A DNA stretch of 64,000 bases from Bolinopsis microptera (lineage: Eukaryota; Ctenophora; Tentaculata; Lobata; Bolinopsidae), in the NCBI RefSeq assembly GCF_026151205.1, contig NC_087072.1:9049669-9113668 (forward strand). The letters run 5' to 3'. The notes below the pieces were generated by a model. The model was not told the origin of the DNA. It saw only the letters and a program-made list of their open reading frames with translations, and searched no databases. This document shows positions 21,401 through 29,967 of this stretch, one piece after another. Both the position numbers and the translations under genes were made by a program. Every line of letters begins with the position of its first letter. Positions within the stretch are counted from its first letter, which is position 1.

Positions 21401-24388
21401 AGAATACCCCCTCCGACTCGGCGCAACATCATCCAACAAAGCACATGTGATCTGTGCGGCAAGTTGGCTAGCTGCTTTTGGGTTACCTCTGACTCATGCT
21501 ATCGTAGATCGACAGGATAGCTTCTTTTCATACAGAGATTATTCAATCGAATACGGTTACTCATCTGATATTTGGAAATGGCTGCGACCTTTAAGTGCAG
21601 TGATATTCGGAGTAGTACCAACGTGTCTGGTTGTAGTGAACACAATGTATTTGCTGATAAAAGCCAAGCGAGTGGCTCGCAGGGGCCAAGAAAGTCTGAA
21701 GTGGCAAGGGATCAACGCGACTATTCTTACAGCAACGGTTTACTGTCTTTCTGTCTTGCCAATGGTTACGTACTTTATTGGAGAATCCCAAATCAAAGTT
21801 GATGAAAAAAGCCAAAGTTTCTTCCACACCTCTTTTTACAGAATAGCTTCTTCATCATTTTCCCTGAATACCATCTGTAACTTTTACATCTATAGTTTGA
21901 CTGTGAATGGTTTCAGAAACTTTGTCCGATCGATAAAAACACTAGTGTCCAGTAGGCTTTCTGCCAATTTGGAGGGAACGTCAACTAAACACGGTGAGAG
22001 ATTTATTGACTTAATTTTATTTACCACACTGATAAATTTCAGTAAAATTTCTACTCAGTTGTCAATTACTTACTGTAACTGTTAATTCAGAGTGTTGTAA
22101 CAGTTCATTCTTCAGGTGGAGGAAAACCGAAAGCGAAAGCGAACACGGGAAATGCTAATGGTAAAATAATAGAAGGAACACCAGTATGATTGTAATTGGT
22201 AACATTTATTTTGGGAATGGATTTCGAAAACCTTTCGGAACTTGTAATTTTACAATCAGAAAATGAAAGAGACAGTTAAGTGACCCCGACCCTTTCTTCA
22301 GATATGAAAGTTGAGCCCATAATTTATAACTTTGTTAATATAAGAGTTTGTGTGTGTTTTATTATTTAGTTATTTATTTCCGGTGTTTTTACTAGGTTTA
22401 CCCCTTATTTCTTAATCAATGTATCTGTTGAAACTCTTATTGATCAGTGTTTTGTGAATGATTAATGTTGTGATGTGGTATACTTGGATCGTTTTGATAT
22501 TTAATATATAATTTTAATTTTATTCGTAACACAACTCATTCAGCAATTTAACTAAACCAAACAAATTCTTCTCAAGAGCATAAGAAATAATTAATGTCTT
22601 GATAAATGGTACACGAAAGTAATAGAATTTCAAATAATCACCAAACTCAAATTATAGCTGAAACGTTAGGTACTAACATGAATAATGAGGTAAGCGTATG
22701 AAGGACCCTGCATAACGATGTATGTTACCATCCGAGCAATCAGCACTCCTATCACAACCACGTGACACAGCAGTTTTAATCTGCTGCCCTGTTGAAATAA
22801 TATCGTTACTGTAGTTTTACCACGATTTTACCTCAGCGTTACCTCAGTGTTACCTTAGTGTTACCTCAGTGTTACCTTAGTGTTACCTCAGTGTTACCTC
22901 AGTGTTACCTCAGTGTTACCTTAGTGTTACCTCAGTGTTACCTTAGTGTTACCTCAGTGTTACCTCAGTGTTACCTCAGTGTTACCTTAGTGTTACCTCA
23001 GTGTTACATCGGTGTTACCTCAGTGTTACCTCAGTGTTACCTCAGTGTTACCTCAGTGTTACCTCAGTGTTACCTTAGTGTTACCTCAGTGTTACCTCGG
23101 TGTTACCTCAGTGTTACCTCAGTGTTACCTCAGTGTTACCTCAGTGTTACCTCAGTGTTACCTCAGTGTTACCTCAGTGTTACCTTAGTGTTACCTCAGT
23201 GTTACCTTAGTGTTACCTCAGTGTTACCTCAGTGTTACCTCAGTGTTACCTTAGTGTTACCTCAGTGTTACCTCGGTGTTACCTCAGTGTTACCTCAGTG
23301 TTACCTCAGTGTTACCTCAGTGTTACCTCAGTGTTACCTTAGTGTTACCTCAGTGTTACCTCGGTGTTACCTAAGTGTTACCTCGGTGTTACCTCAGTGT
23401 TACCTCAGTGTTACCTCAGTGTTACCTTAGTGTTACCTCAGTGTTACCTTAGTGTTACCTCAGTGTTACCTCGGTGTTACCTCAGTGTTACCTCAGTGTT
23501 ACCTCAGTGTTACCTCAGTGTTACCTCAGTGTTACCTCAGTGTTACCTCAGTATTACCTCAGTGTTCCCTTAGTGTTCCCTTAGTGTTACCTCAGTGTTA
23601 CCTCAGTGTTACCTCAGTATTACCTCAGTGTTACCTTAGTGTTACCTCAGCTCAGTGTTACCTCAGTGTTACCTCAGTGTTACCTTAGTGTTACCTCAGT
23701 GTTACCTCAGTGTTACCTTAGTGTTACCTCAGTGTTACATCAGTGTTACCTTAGTGTTACCTCAGTGTTACCTCAGTGTTACCTCAGTGTTACCTCAGTG
23801 TTACCTCAGTGTTACCTCAGTGTTACCTCAGTGTTACCTCAGTGTTACCTTAGTGTTACCTCAGTGTTACCTCAGTGTTACCTTAGTGTTACATCAGTGT
23901 TCCCTCAGTGTTACCTTAGTGTTACCTTACCCATGGTACAATCCAGCCACATAACAAGGAGTCGAGAGAAATTTTTGCAAGTATGACGTAATGACGGATC
24001 AAACATTCCAAATCAATCAGGGACCGTTCACATATTACGTAATCGCTTTTTGGTCAATTTTTAACCCCTCCTCTCTCCCCCATCCGTAATCAATTTTATA
24101 CATAGCTATTGTGTCAAAATTACACTAGCGTCATCATTTCGAACCCCCCCCCCCTCGGCTGATTACGTAATATGTGAACGACCCATAAAGAGACTAATCA
24201 GTTATTTAAACGAAGGTGAAAGTGAAACTACAAACCCACGTAGGGAGTTTGATCGGTTCTTTGGGGGCGATCAGTGAAACTAGGAGACCGAAGAACGCCA
24301 GGGTTCCCAGAAGAGTTGCACATAGCAACTCGTACATGCATGGGTTTATACCGTCATCAAACCATTGCGTTATCGAGATAGGACACAC
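3411..24388 (-). CDS. ABCB6: ABCB6/HMT1-type half ABC transporter, 3' end outside window
   Basis: Fifteen exons splice in frame (1938 nt, 646 codons): 24236-24388, 22678-22788, 17916-18073, 17534-17744, 7692-7813, 7393-7484, 7169-7246, 6142-6250, 5858-5947, 5023-5144, 4728-4875, 4325-4482, 3897-4066, 3677-3760, 3411-3542. Start is ATG 24388. Residues 1-251 form the extra N-terminal membrane domain typical of ABCB6 ([15 protein letters not shown]). The next ~320 residues are the transporter membrane domain ([42 protein letters not shown]). Then the ATPase domain begins, with Walker [10 protein letters not shown] at about 613-621. Signature motif, Walker B and H-loop are not in the window. Family role: ATP-driven export of porphyrins, haem or metal-thiol conjugates across mitochondrial or endolysosomal membranes. 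Introns hold the hAT element, a GPCR gene and several satellites. Confidence 0.85.
6246..6480 (-). repeat. 24-bp minisatellite abutting an ABCB6 splice acceptor
   Basis: About nine to ten copies of a 24-bp unit (plus strand core ACATACCTGAACATACC) lie immediately upstream of the exon at 6142-6250 in transcript direction. On the transcribed strand each typical copy contains TATGTTCAGGTATG, the same string that spans the real intron-exon junction (TATGTTCAG then GTATGGG). The array therefore appears to have grown from the acceptor itself. Most copies also look like 5' splice sites (CAG/GTATGT). Confidence 0.75.
7117..7164. repeat. Exact 24-bp direct duplication at an ABCB6 donor site
   Basis: Two adjacent copies (7117-7140 and 7141-7164). 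The second copy runs into the donor region of the exon 7169-7246. It is a small local duplication with no other sign of mobility. Confidence 0.7.
10508..15174. mobile_element. G/C-homopolymer-bounded foldback element 1, nested in the hAT element
   Basis: It starts with nine G (10508-10516) then TGACATGTCTCC, and ends GGAGACATGTCA then a C-run with one T (15147-15174). The ends are therefore inverted repeats. Inside lie 9-bp units (GACATTGGA; reverse ATGTCTCCA) at 10562-10860 and 14938-15142, and a 4-kb pyrimidine-rich array between them. Flanks are AATATA on the left and TTATAA on the right, not a clean target duplication. It splits the two arms of the hAT element. No protein is encoded: open frames in it are translations of simple repeats. 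Confidence 0.75.
10868..14925. repeat. 4-kb polypyrimidine (plus strand) minisatellite
   Basis: It is composed almost wholly of CTCCTC, CAGTCCTC and CAGCCATC type units. It contains a higher-order duplication: about 11715-12850 recurs at about 13276-14330, offset by 1.53-1.56 kb, with the same order of variant units. The ABCB6 transcript would carry the purine-rich complement. Confidence 0.85.
16741..16982. repeat. Dispersed repeat, copy 1
   Basis: About 240 bp related to 33479-33682. Both contain TTTGACACCAC, GCATTTGACCCAGCC, TTTTTGCGGAAAGTCG and an end near CGTCTCGCTTTATATATA. No ORF. It lies inside the same ABCB6 intron as the hAT element. Class unknown. Confidence 0.65.
19857..20220. repeat. 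63-bp tandem repeat, six copies
   Basis: Copies begin at about 19861, 19924, 19987, 20050, 20099 and 20162. The period is 63 bp, with one interval shortened to 49 bp. Core GTGCAAGCTGCACCTGAAAG contains a short palindrome (GTGCAAGCTGCAC). It lies in the ABCB6 intron between exons 22678-22788 and 17916-18073. The open frames through it exist because 63 is divisible by three. Confidence 0.85.
20652..20804. mobile_element. MITE copy, incomplete, with C-homopolymers
   Basis: The left end GGGTCGTTCACATAATATCACG matches the terminal repeat of the MITE at 24020-24184. It contains two long C-runs and an ATTACGTAATCA segment, but a full right terminus is not seen. It is probably a truncated or diverged copy. 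Confidence 0.5.
21024..22189 (+). CDS. Rhodopsin-like seven-helix receptor, orphan
   Basis: Two exons, 21024-21993 and 22116-22189, join in frame (1044 nt, 347 aa). The donor is CACG/GTGAGA and the acceptor TTCTTCAG/GTGG. The unspliced frame also stays open to 22085, but splicing gives a polar Gly/Lys-rich C-terminus. N-terminus has an N-glycosylation sequon (NQT). Seven hydrophobic segments are present. The helix-3 DRY motif is replaced by TTSK followed by VLLLEYPL, and the helix-7 NPxxY by NFYIYS, so coupling may be atypical. Ligand cannot be predicted. The gene lies entirely inside an ABCB6 intron on the opposite strand. Confidence 0.8.
22829..23932. repeat. 11-bp satellite, about 100 copies
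   Basis: Unit GTTACCTCAGT with variants GTTACCTTAGT and GTTACCTCGGT, nearly uninterrupted for 1.1 kb. Variants are ordered in a larger pattern (for example blocks near 22858-23030 and 23120-23290), suggesting unequal exchange. It lies in the first ABCB6 intron. Long open frames are trivial translations of the unit. Confidence 0.95.
24020..24184. mobile_element. MITE with 25-bp terminal inverted repeats
   Basis: The left end GGGACCGTTCACATATTACG and right end CGTAATATGTGAACGACCC are inverted repeats with one mismatch, about 165 bp apart. The inside has a C-run. It is non-coding. The same ends occur at 20652 and 62742. The flanks do not show an obvious target duplication. It lies in the first ABCB6 intron, just inside the donor of exon 1. 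Confidence 0.75.
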
Positions 24389-24399
24389 TGATTAGTTCA

Positions 24400-25550
24400 C
24401 AAATAATTAATCGTATTTATTCGAATTTGTCGAATCAGGGTAAATTATTTGCTGTTTAATAGGTAAAGTCAATTATTCAAATAAGAAAGAGGATAAAATA
24501 ATACTCGTAATAATATTCTGGAACCCACCATTGATGTCTTTAGGCAGTAGTACCCTCATTTTCTCCCTCAAGATGGTAAGATCTCAGTTAGGCTATGTGT
24601 TATGTTGGCGAGCTAGATTGGTCCATCTGAATCCTTCGTGCACTAAGTCAGATTATTGTCATTGTTTTAAAAACTTAATACAAATTATTCATTTTTGGTT
24701 GAATTGTAATTTAAACTTTTAAACTGATCAAAACAAATAAGACAAGTTGGTTTGCTACTGTCCACTTTACGACAATATTAAACTATCATCATGATTTTAA
24801 ATTATGTGATACCAGCTGTATTAATTTAAATAGTTGCACGTGTAATTTGTATAGTTGTTTTGGTCCAAAAGAATTTTGGAAACCTTGATTGCATATTTTC
24901 TAGTATTATACTTTCAAAGAAAGGAAAATAAAGTCTATGAAATGAATTATGAACCCAAAATTATAATATAGTAAATTATCGTGACGCCACGGAAAAGAAA
25001 AGTGGAAGTAACCCCTTTATGTTTAAAAGCTATTTTCTTAGTTTTTAGCCAAAGCGATTTTCGCATAAAACATGATAACATATAATACAATTTTGGAACA
25101 ATCGAAAATTCAGCAATATTAGATTTTAAAATATATAAATTAAGCAAAATAAAGGTATATATACCTTTATTTTGCTTAATTTATATATTATTAAAATAAT
25201 GCGTGATTGAGCAATTAAAAGATTAGAACTGACAAAGAACAAAAATGAACAATAATTTAATATACAGAACTGTGAAGACTCACAGTGACCATTTGACCAA
25301 AATACAGATGTAACTTGTTGTTCTACAGTTCAGGTGTATTGATAAGCTTATCAAATTATGATAATACTATGTAACCCTGCCTTCGACCGGATTTCATTGT
25401 CGCAGTTAAAACGGTGCCAAAGTATAAACCCGCTTAGTCAAAAACCCGCATCAGACTGCAACAAAATTGTCAAGCAAATAGGAGTCATGAGTAAAGTAAA
25501 ATTTCAAGTAGCAGAATATGAAGTATTACCAGAGAGGGTGAAGCATTACC
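24400..25550. other. AT-rich intergenic region upstream of the ABCB6 start
   Basis: Expected to hold the ABCB6 promoter, but no specific element can be assigned. A perfect 60-bp palindrome is listed separately. Nothing else was recognised. Confidence 0.4.
25130..25189. repeat. Perfect 60-bp palindrome
   Basis: Centred between 25159 and 25160. The arms contain AATTAAGCAAAATAAAGG and its exact reverse complement with no loop. It may be a minimal foldback transposon relic or a cruciform-prone site. Confidence 0.85.
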
Positions 25551-27565
25551 GGGGGGGGGGGGTGTCATGTCCGTCTATGTCCGCCTATGTCCTGTCCTTT
25601 TTGGATTCTATGAGACAACGGACGTGTTTTTTGGGACATTGGCGGACACGGACGGACATTGGCGGACTCGGACGGACATTGGCGGACTCGGACGGACATT
25701 GGCGGACTCGGACGGACATTGGCGGACCCGGACGGACATTGGCGGACTTGGATGGACATTGGTGGACATTAGCGGACATTGGTGGACATTAGCGGACAAA
25801 CATTTTGAGGACTGAAGAGTACTGAAGAGTACTGAAGAGTACTGAGGAGGATGGCTGAGAAGGATGGCTGAGGAGGATGGCTGAGGAGGATGAATGAGGA
25901 GGATGACTGAGGAGGATGACTGAGAGGGAGGAGAAGGATCAGGAAGATCCAGGAGGAGGAGGACCCAGAAGGAGGACCTAGGAGGAGGAGGAGGAGAACT
26001 GAGGAGGATGACTGAGGAGGAGGAGGACTCAGGAGGAGGACTGAGGAGGACTGAGAAGGAGGAGGATGGCTGAGGAGGATGGCTGAGGAGGATGGCTGAG
26101 AGGGAGGAGGAGGAGGAAGAGGAGGAAGAGGACTGAGGAGGAGGAGGAGAAGGACTGAGGAGGAGAAGGAGGACCCAGGAGGAGGAGGACCCAGGAGGAG
26201 GACCCAGGAGGAGGAGGAGGACTGGGGAGGAGGAGAACTGTTGAGGACTGATGAGGAGGACTGAGGACGAGGAGGAGGAGTAGGAGGAGGACTGAGGAGG
26301 AGAGGAGGAAGAGGACTGGGGAGGATCAGGAAGACCCAGGAGGACCCAGGAGGAGGAGGAGGAGGACTCAGGAGGAGGAGGAGGACTGAGGAGGACTGAG
26401 GAGGAGGACTGACGATGACTGAGAAGGAGGAGGACTGAGGAGTACTGAGGAGGATGGCTGAGGAGGATGGCTGGGGAGGATGGCTGAGGAGGATGACTGA
26501 GGAGGATGACTGAGAGGGAGGAGGAGGAGGACTCAGGAGGAGGACTCAGAAGGAAGAGGAGGAGGACTCAGGAGGAGGACTCAGGAGGAGGACTTAGGAG
26601 AAATGAGAAGGAGGACTGAGGAGAACTGAGGAGGAGGAGGAGGAGGAGGACTGAATAGGAGGAGGAGAAGGAGGGGGACTGGGAGAGGACTGGGGAGGAG
26701 GAGGACTGATGAGAAGGATGAGGAGGAGGACCCAGGAGGAGGAGGACTGAGGACCGAGGAGGAAGAGGAGGAGGATGAAGATGAGGAGGAGGATTGAGGA
26801 GGAGGAGGATTGAGGAGGAGGACTGATGAGGATGGCTGAGGAGGATGACTGAGAGGGAAGAGGAGGAGGAGGAGGACTCAGGAGGAGGAGGAGGACTGAG
26901 GAGGACTGAGAAGGAGGAGGAGGAGGAGGACTGAATAGGAGGAGGAGGAGGGGGACTGGGGGAGGACTGAGGAGGAGGATGGAGGACTGAGGAGAAGGAT
27001 GAGGAGGAGGACTGAGGAGGACTGAGGACTGAGGAGGAAGAGGAGGATCATGAAGAGGAGGAGGAGGACCCAGGAGGAGGACTCAGGAGGAGGAGGAGGA
27101 CTGGGGAGGAGAAGGACTGTTGAGGAGGAGGAGGAGGAGTAGGAGGAGGACTGAGGAGGGGAGGAGTAAGAGAACTGAGGAAGATCAGGAAGACCCAGGG
27201 GGAGGAGGAGGAAGAGTAGGAGGAGGAAGCATCTAAATGTTATTTCCATTTTTGTCCGTTTCTGTCCATTTTTGTCCGCTTTGACCTTTGTCCGCTCTAT
27301 TTTTTGTCCGTTTTGAAAATATAGGGTACCGAACGGACAAAAAACATGATCCCCCTATAACAGCAAAAATTGAACATTTTATTTAGCAATTTAGGTGTCC
27401 ATTTATGTCCGCCTATGTCCGCCTATGTCCGTCTATGTCCGCCTATGTCCGCCTATGTCCGCCTATGTCCGTCTATGTCCGTCTATGTCCGCCTATGTCC
27501 TGTCTTTTTTGGGTTCTATGAGACAAGCGGACATAGACGGACGTGACACCCCCCCCCCCCCCCCC
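25551..27565. mobile_element. G/C-homopolymer-bounded foldback element 2
   Basis: Begins with 12 G (25551-25562) then TGTCATGTCCGTC, and ends GACGGACGTGACA then 17 C (27549-27565). Left arm has 10-bp units (CGGACATTGG) at 25635-25800; right arm has the inverse (TATGTCCGCC) at 27400-27500. A polypurine array (AGGAGGA, ACTGAGG, GATGGCTG units) fills 25805-27235. It is flanked by ATTACC on both sides (25545-25550, 27566-27571). A longer near-duplicate, ATTACCAGAGAGGGTGAAGC, lies at 25525-25544 and again at 27566-27586. Sequence closely matches element 3. No protein encoded. Confidence 0.8.
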
Positions 27566-27586
27566 ATTACCAAGAGAGGGTGAAGC

Positions 27587-28200
27587 GAACACATTTAAAC
27601 TTAATTAACATATCGAAACAGAATGTTGTGCCCTATTTGAACTTCCTATAAAGCACCGTTCACCCGACAATAACCTTATTACATGAAATTTTAACCTCTC
27701 TTTAGTCCGACAGTAAATTTTTGCTCACTTTATTTGTTGTCAGGGCGGACGGTAAGTAATTGGTATGGAGGCAAATCCGCTCCCTCACTCAGACTGAGGA
27801 GCTAAGTGTCTCGTGATCGGACCTCGTCTCTATTTCAGATCAATCTGTCGCTGTAATAAAAAGCAGCATGCGACCAATTCAACCACAAATTGAACCACTT
27901 AGAGGTTGTTCGCATATTATACAATCACTATTTAGCTAATTTGTAGCCCTATTGGTCCTATTGGTAATTTGCAGTGGCTAAAAAACATGGTGAAACTTAC
28001 ATCATCAACAAAAAGCTAAAACCAATTCATCAATATAGTATAACCCTCGATAAAAATTCGACTTTAATTATTCTTATTTCTTAACAAAAAAATCAAGCTA
28101 TTATTCTTGAAATCAATTAGTATTTAAGGTTTAATCTCAATTTAAATTTAACAACAAATATCAGCGCCTCTTTTGTCTACCAGTGTTTAAATTAGTTTAA
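27587..28200. other. Intergenic spacer downstream of the MCFD2-like gene
   Basis: AT-rich. One MITE-like fragment (GTTGTTCGCATATTATACAATC near 27905) resembles a single end of the 24020 MITE. No gene seen. Confidence 0.4.
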
Positions 28201-29420
28201 TTAACTGGCTTTTTTAACTTGTCCGATGTACTCCGCAAATGATACAAGGCCGTCGTTGTTCTTGTCGAAATCTTTCAAAGTTAAATCTACGATACCTGAG
28301 AAAGAAATATCGTTAATATTAGGAGTAGTGCGCACATTTCATGATATTGTGTTACTTAAATAACATAAGAAAGGTGTTATGTATGGTTTTATGTATGGAA
28401 ACACAGATCGAGATGATTAAGTTGATTCTGAAATACTGGAAATTCAATGCAAACCATATATACAGATAATAAGATAATAACTTAAAGGAACTAACCGACA
28501 TAAGTTTGTAAATCTTTATCATATTGTTCAGCAGTGTAAGTGTCATCTATCTTCTTACTTCTGTGATCTCCAAATGAGGTGAGGAGTTCTAACCCGTCCA
28601 TAAATCCTGTATATAATTAACTTATAACTTTAGTGAACATTGTGATACATATAAGTTTAAAACTCGGCTTCGCCTCACACTTGAAGAGCCCTTCGGTGAA
28701 TAGACGGAGAAGTGAGAACCCTACGCAAAGCACTGTCAGTTCAAGGCAGAGTAAGTTCTCTTGGTTTAAAACACGAGTCTAATAAAGTCATTTAAAATCT
28801 TAAAATCTCTGATTTCTGAAAGAGACAAACCGTCTTTATCGGTGTCATGAACGTTGAAGTATCCAAAATAAACATCATCTTCAGTGTCTAGTTTCACATC
28901 CTCTGCCATCTCAGCTAAGTGTTCTTGTAGATGCCTGTAATCGTGGTATGTGAATATTCAAGAAATCACTTCCTGTCACTCAATAATTTGTAACTGTTCC
29001 ACAGCATTAGATATTATTAGCTTTGTAACGTTTAATAAAATGTTTACACAACAGTACACACCATCAAACCCTAGTGAGCGGTCAAAGTGCGGTCGTTCGT
29101 GTCGGGTTATGATTTAGTTCTGTCGAGTTCAGTCCTGTTTATAGTCTAATCTGCAATCTGTGCGATAGCAGTCTTTTGTTTAGTTAATATTCCGTTTTCT
29201 CAGAATATAGTCAATCGGAGATTTACCATTCTTTAAATTTTGACATGTCACTGTTGAGTCTGGTTGACAAGTTGTGTCTACCTCGTTGGGTTTAAGTCGG
29301 GTTTACAACTCACTCTTTCATGTGCTCATCATCAGGGTTAACTTCGAAACTCTTGCTTTCGTGTGCCATTACTCCACAGAAGAGTAGAACTAACACCAAC
29401 ATACCGGTCATAGCTGACAT
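28201..29420 (-). CDS. MCFD2: MCFD2-like EF-hand secretory cargo protein
   Basis: Four exons, 29314-29420, 28831-28934, 28496-28606, 28201-28295, join in frame to 138 aa (417 nt with stop). Start ATG 29420 gives a signal peptide (VLVLLFCGVMA, cleavage near residue 20). Two canonical 12-residue EF-hand loops are visible: DTDKDGFMDGLE (residues 66-77) and DKNNDGLVSFAE (118-129). Length, spacing and HLQEH before the first hand fit MCFD2. In vertebrates MCFD2 is the calcium-dependent partner of the lectin LMAN1 in ER-to-Golgi export of glycoproteins. The first EF-hand is split by an intron after the fifth loop residue. Other small secreted EF-hand proteins are possible but fit less well. Confidence 0.8.
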
Positions 29421-29967
29421 TTCTGTATTATATATGAGTTTATTTGATAGCGGTAGGAACCGAGAACATGATTAAATTACGATGTTTTTTATGTTTGATT
29501 CTATGACACAGAATACTCATGATAATAAATCCTCAATATTTTTTGTCTTAATTCATTGTTCTGTAATGCGTATTTTCTCAAGATTGGTGAGATGAAACAT
29601 TCCATTTACGAGCATTATGCTAAATAAAATTAAGAATACAATTAAAAGATAAATTTAAAAGATGTACAAATGACAACGAGATACATATTGCAGGATAACA
29701 ATTCCAGGGAACATAATACTTCAAAGAATGTTTCAAATTATAAAATAATGCTTCGTCACGCTTTCCCGACAATCCACTTCGTCAAATATTTTCAAACAGA
29801 ACAAAAATAGCTCTGAAAACCAGGACTTTATAAACATATTCAAACCACGGTTATTAATTAATGCATCTAATATTTTATCTAATATGAACTTTTAGAACAG
29901 TATCTTGTGAAAGTAACATAAACTGAATTATCGCCCTCTTTGTAAAAATGAAGCTATGTTTTTATCT

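Noticed and set aside
22858-23986. Open frames encoding [11 protein letters not shown] repeats
   Set aside because: A trivial consequence of an 11-bp satellite without stops; open in more than one frame.
24531-24722. Possible additional first exon upstream of ABCB6
   Set aside because: No in-frame link or signal; the ATG at 24388 already gives a family-like N-terminus.
25358-25815. Open frames with GGLGRTLAD-type repeats
   Set aside because: They are read through the 10-bp arm units of element 2; the same happens in element 3 (41499-41849).
26878-27249. Ser/Pro-rich open frames in the purine arrays, also at 41573-44674
   Set aside because: Translations of AGG-type simple repeats on the reverse strand.
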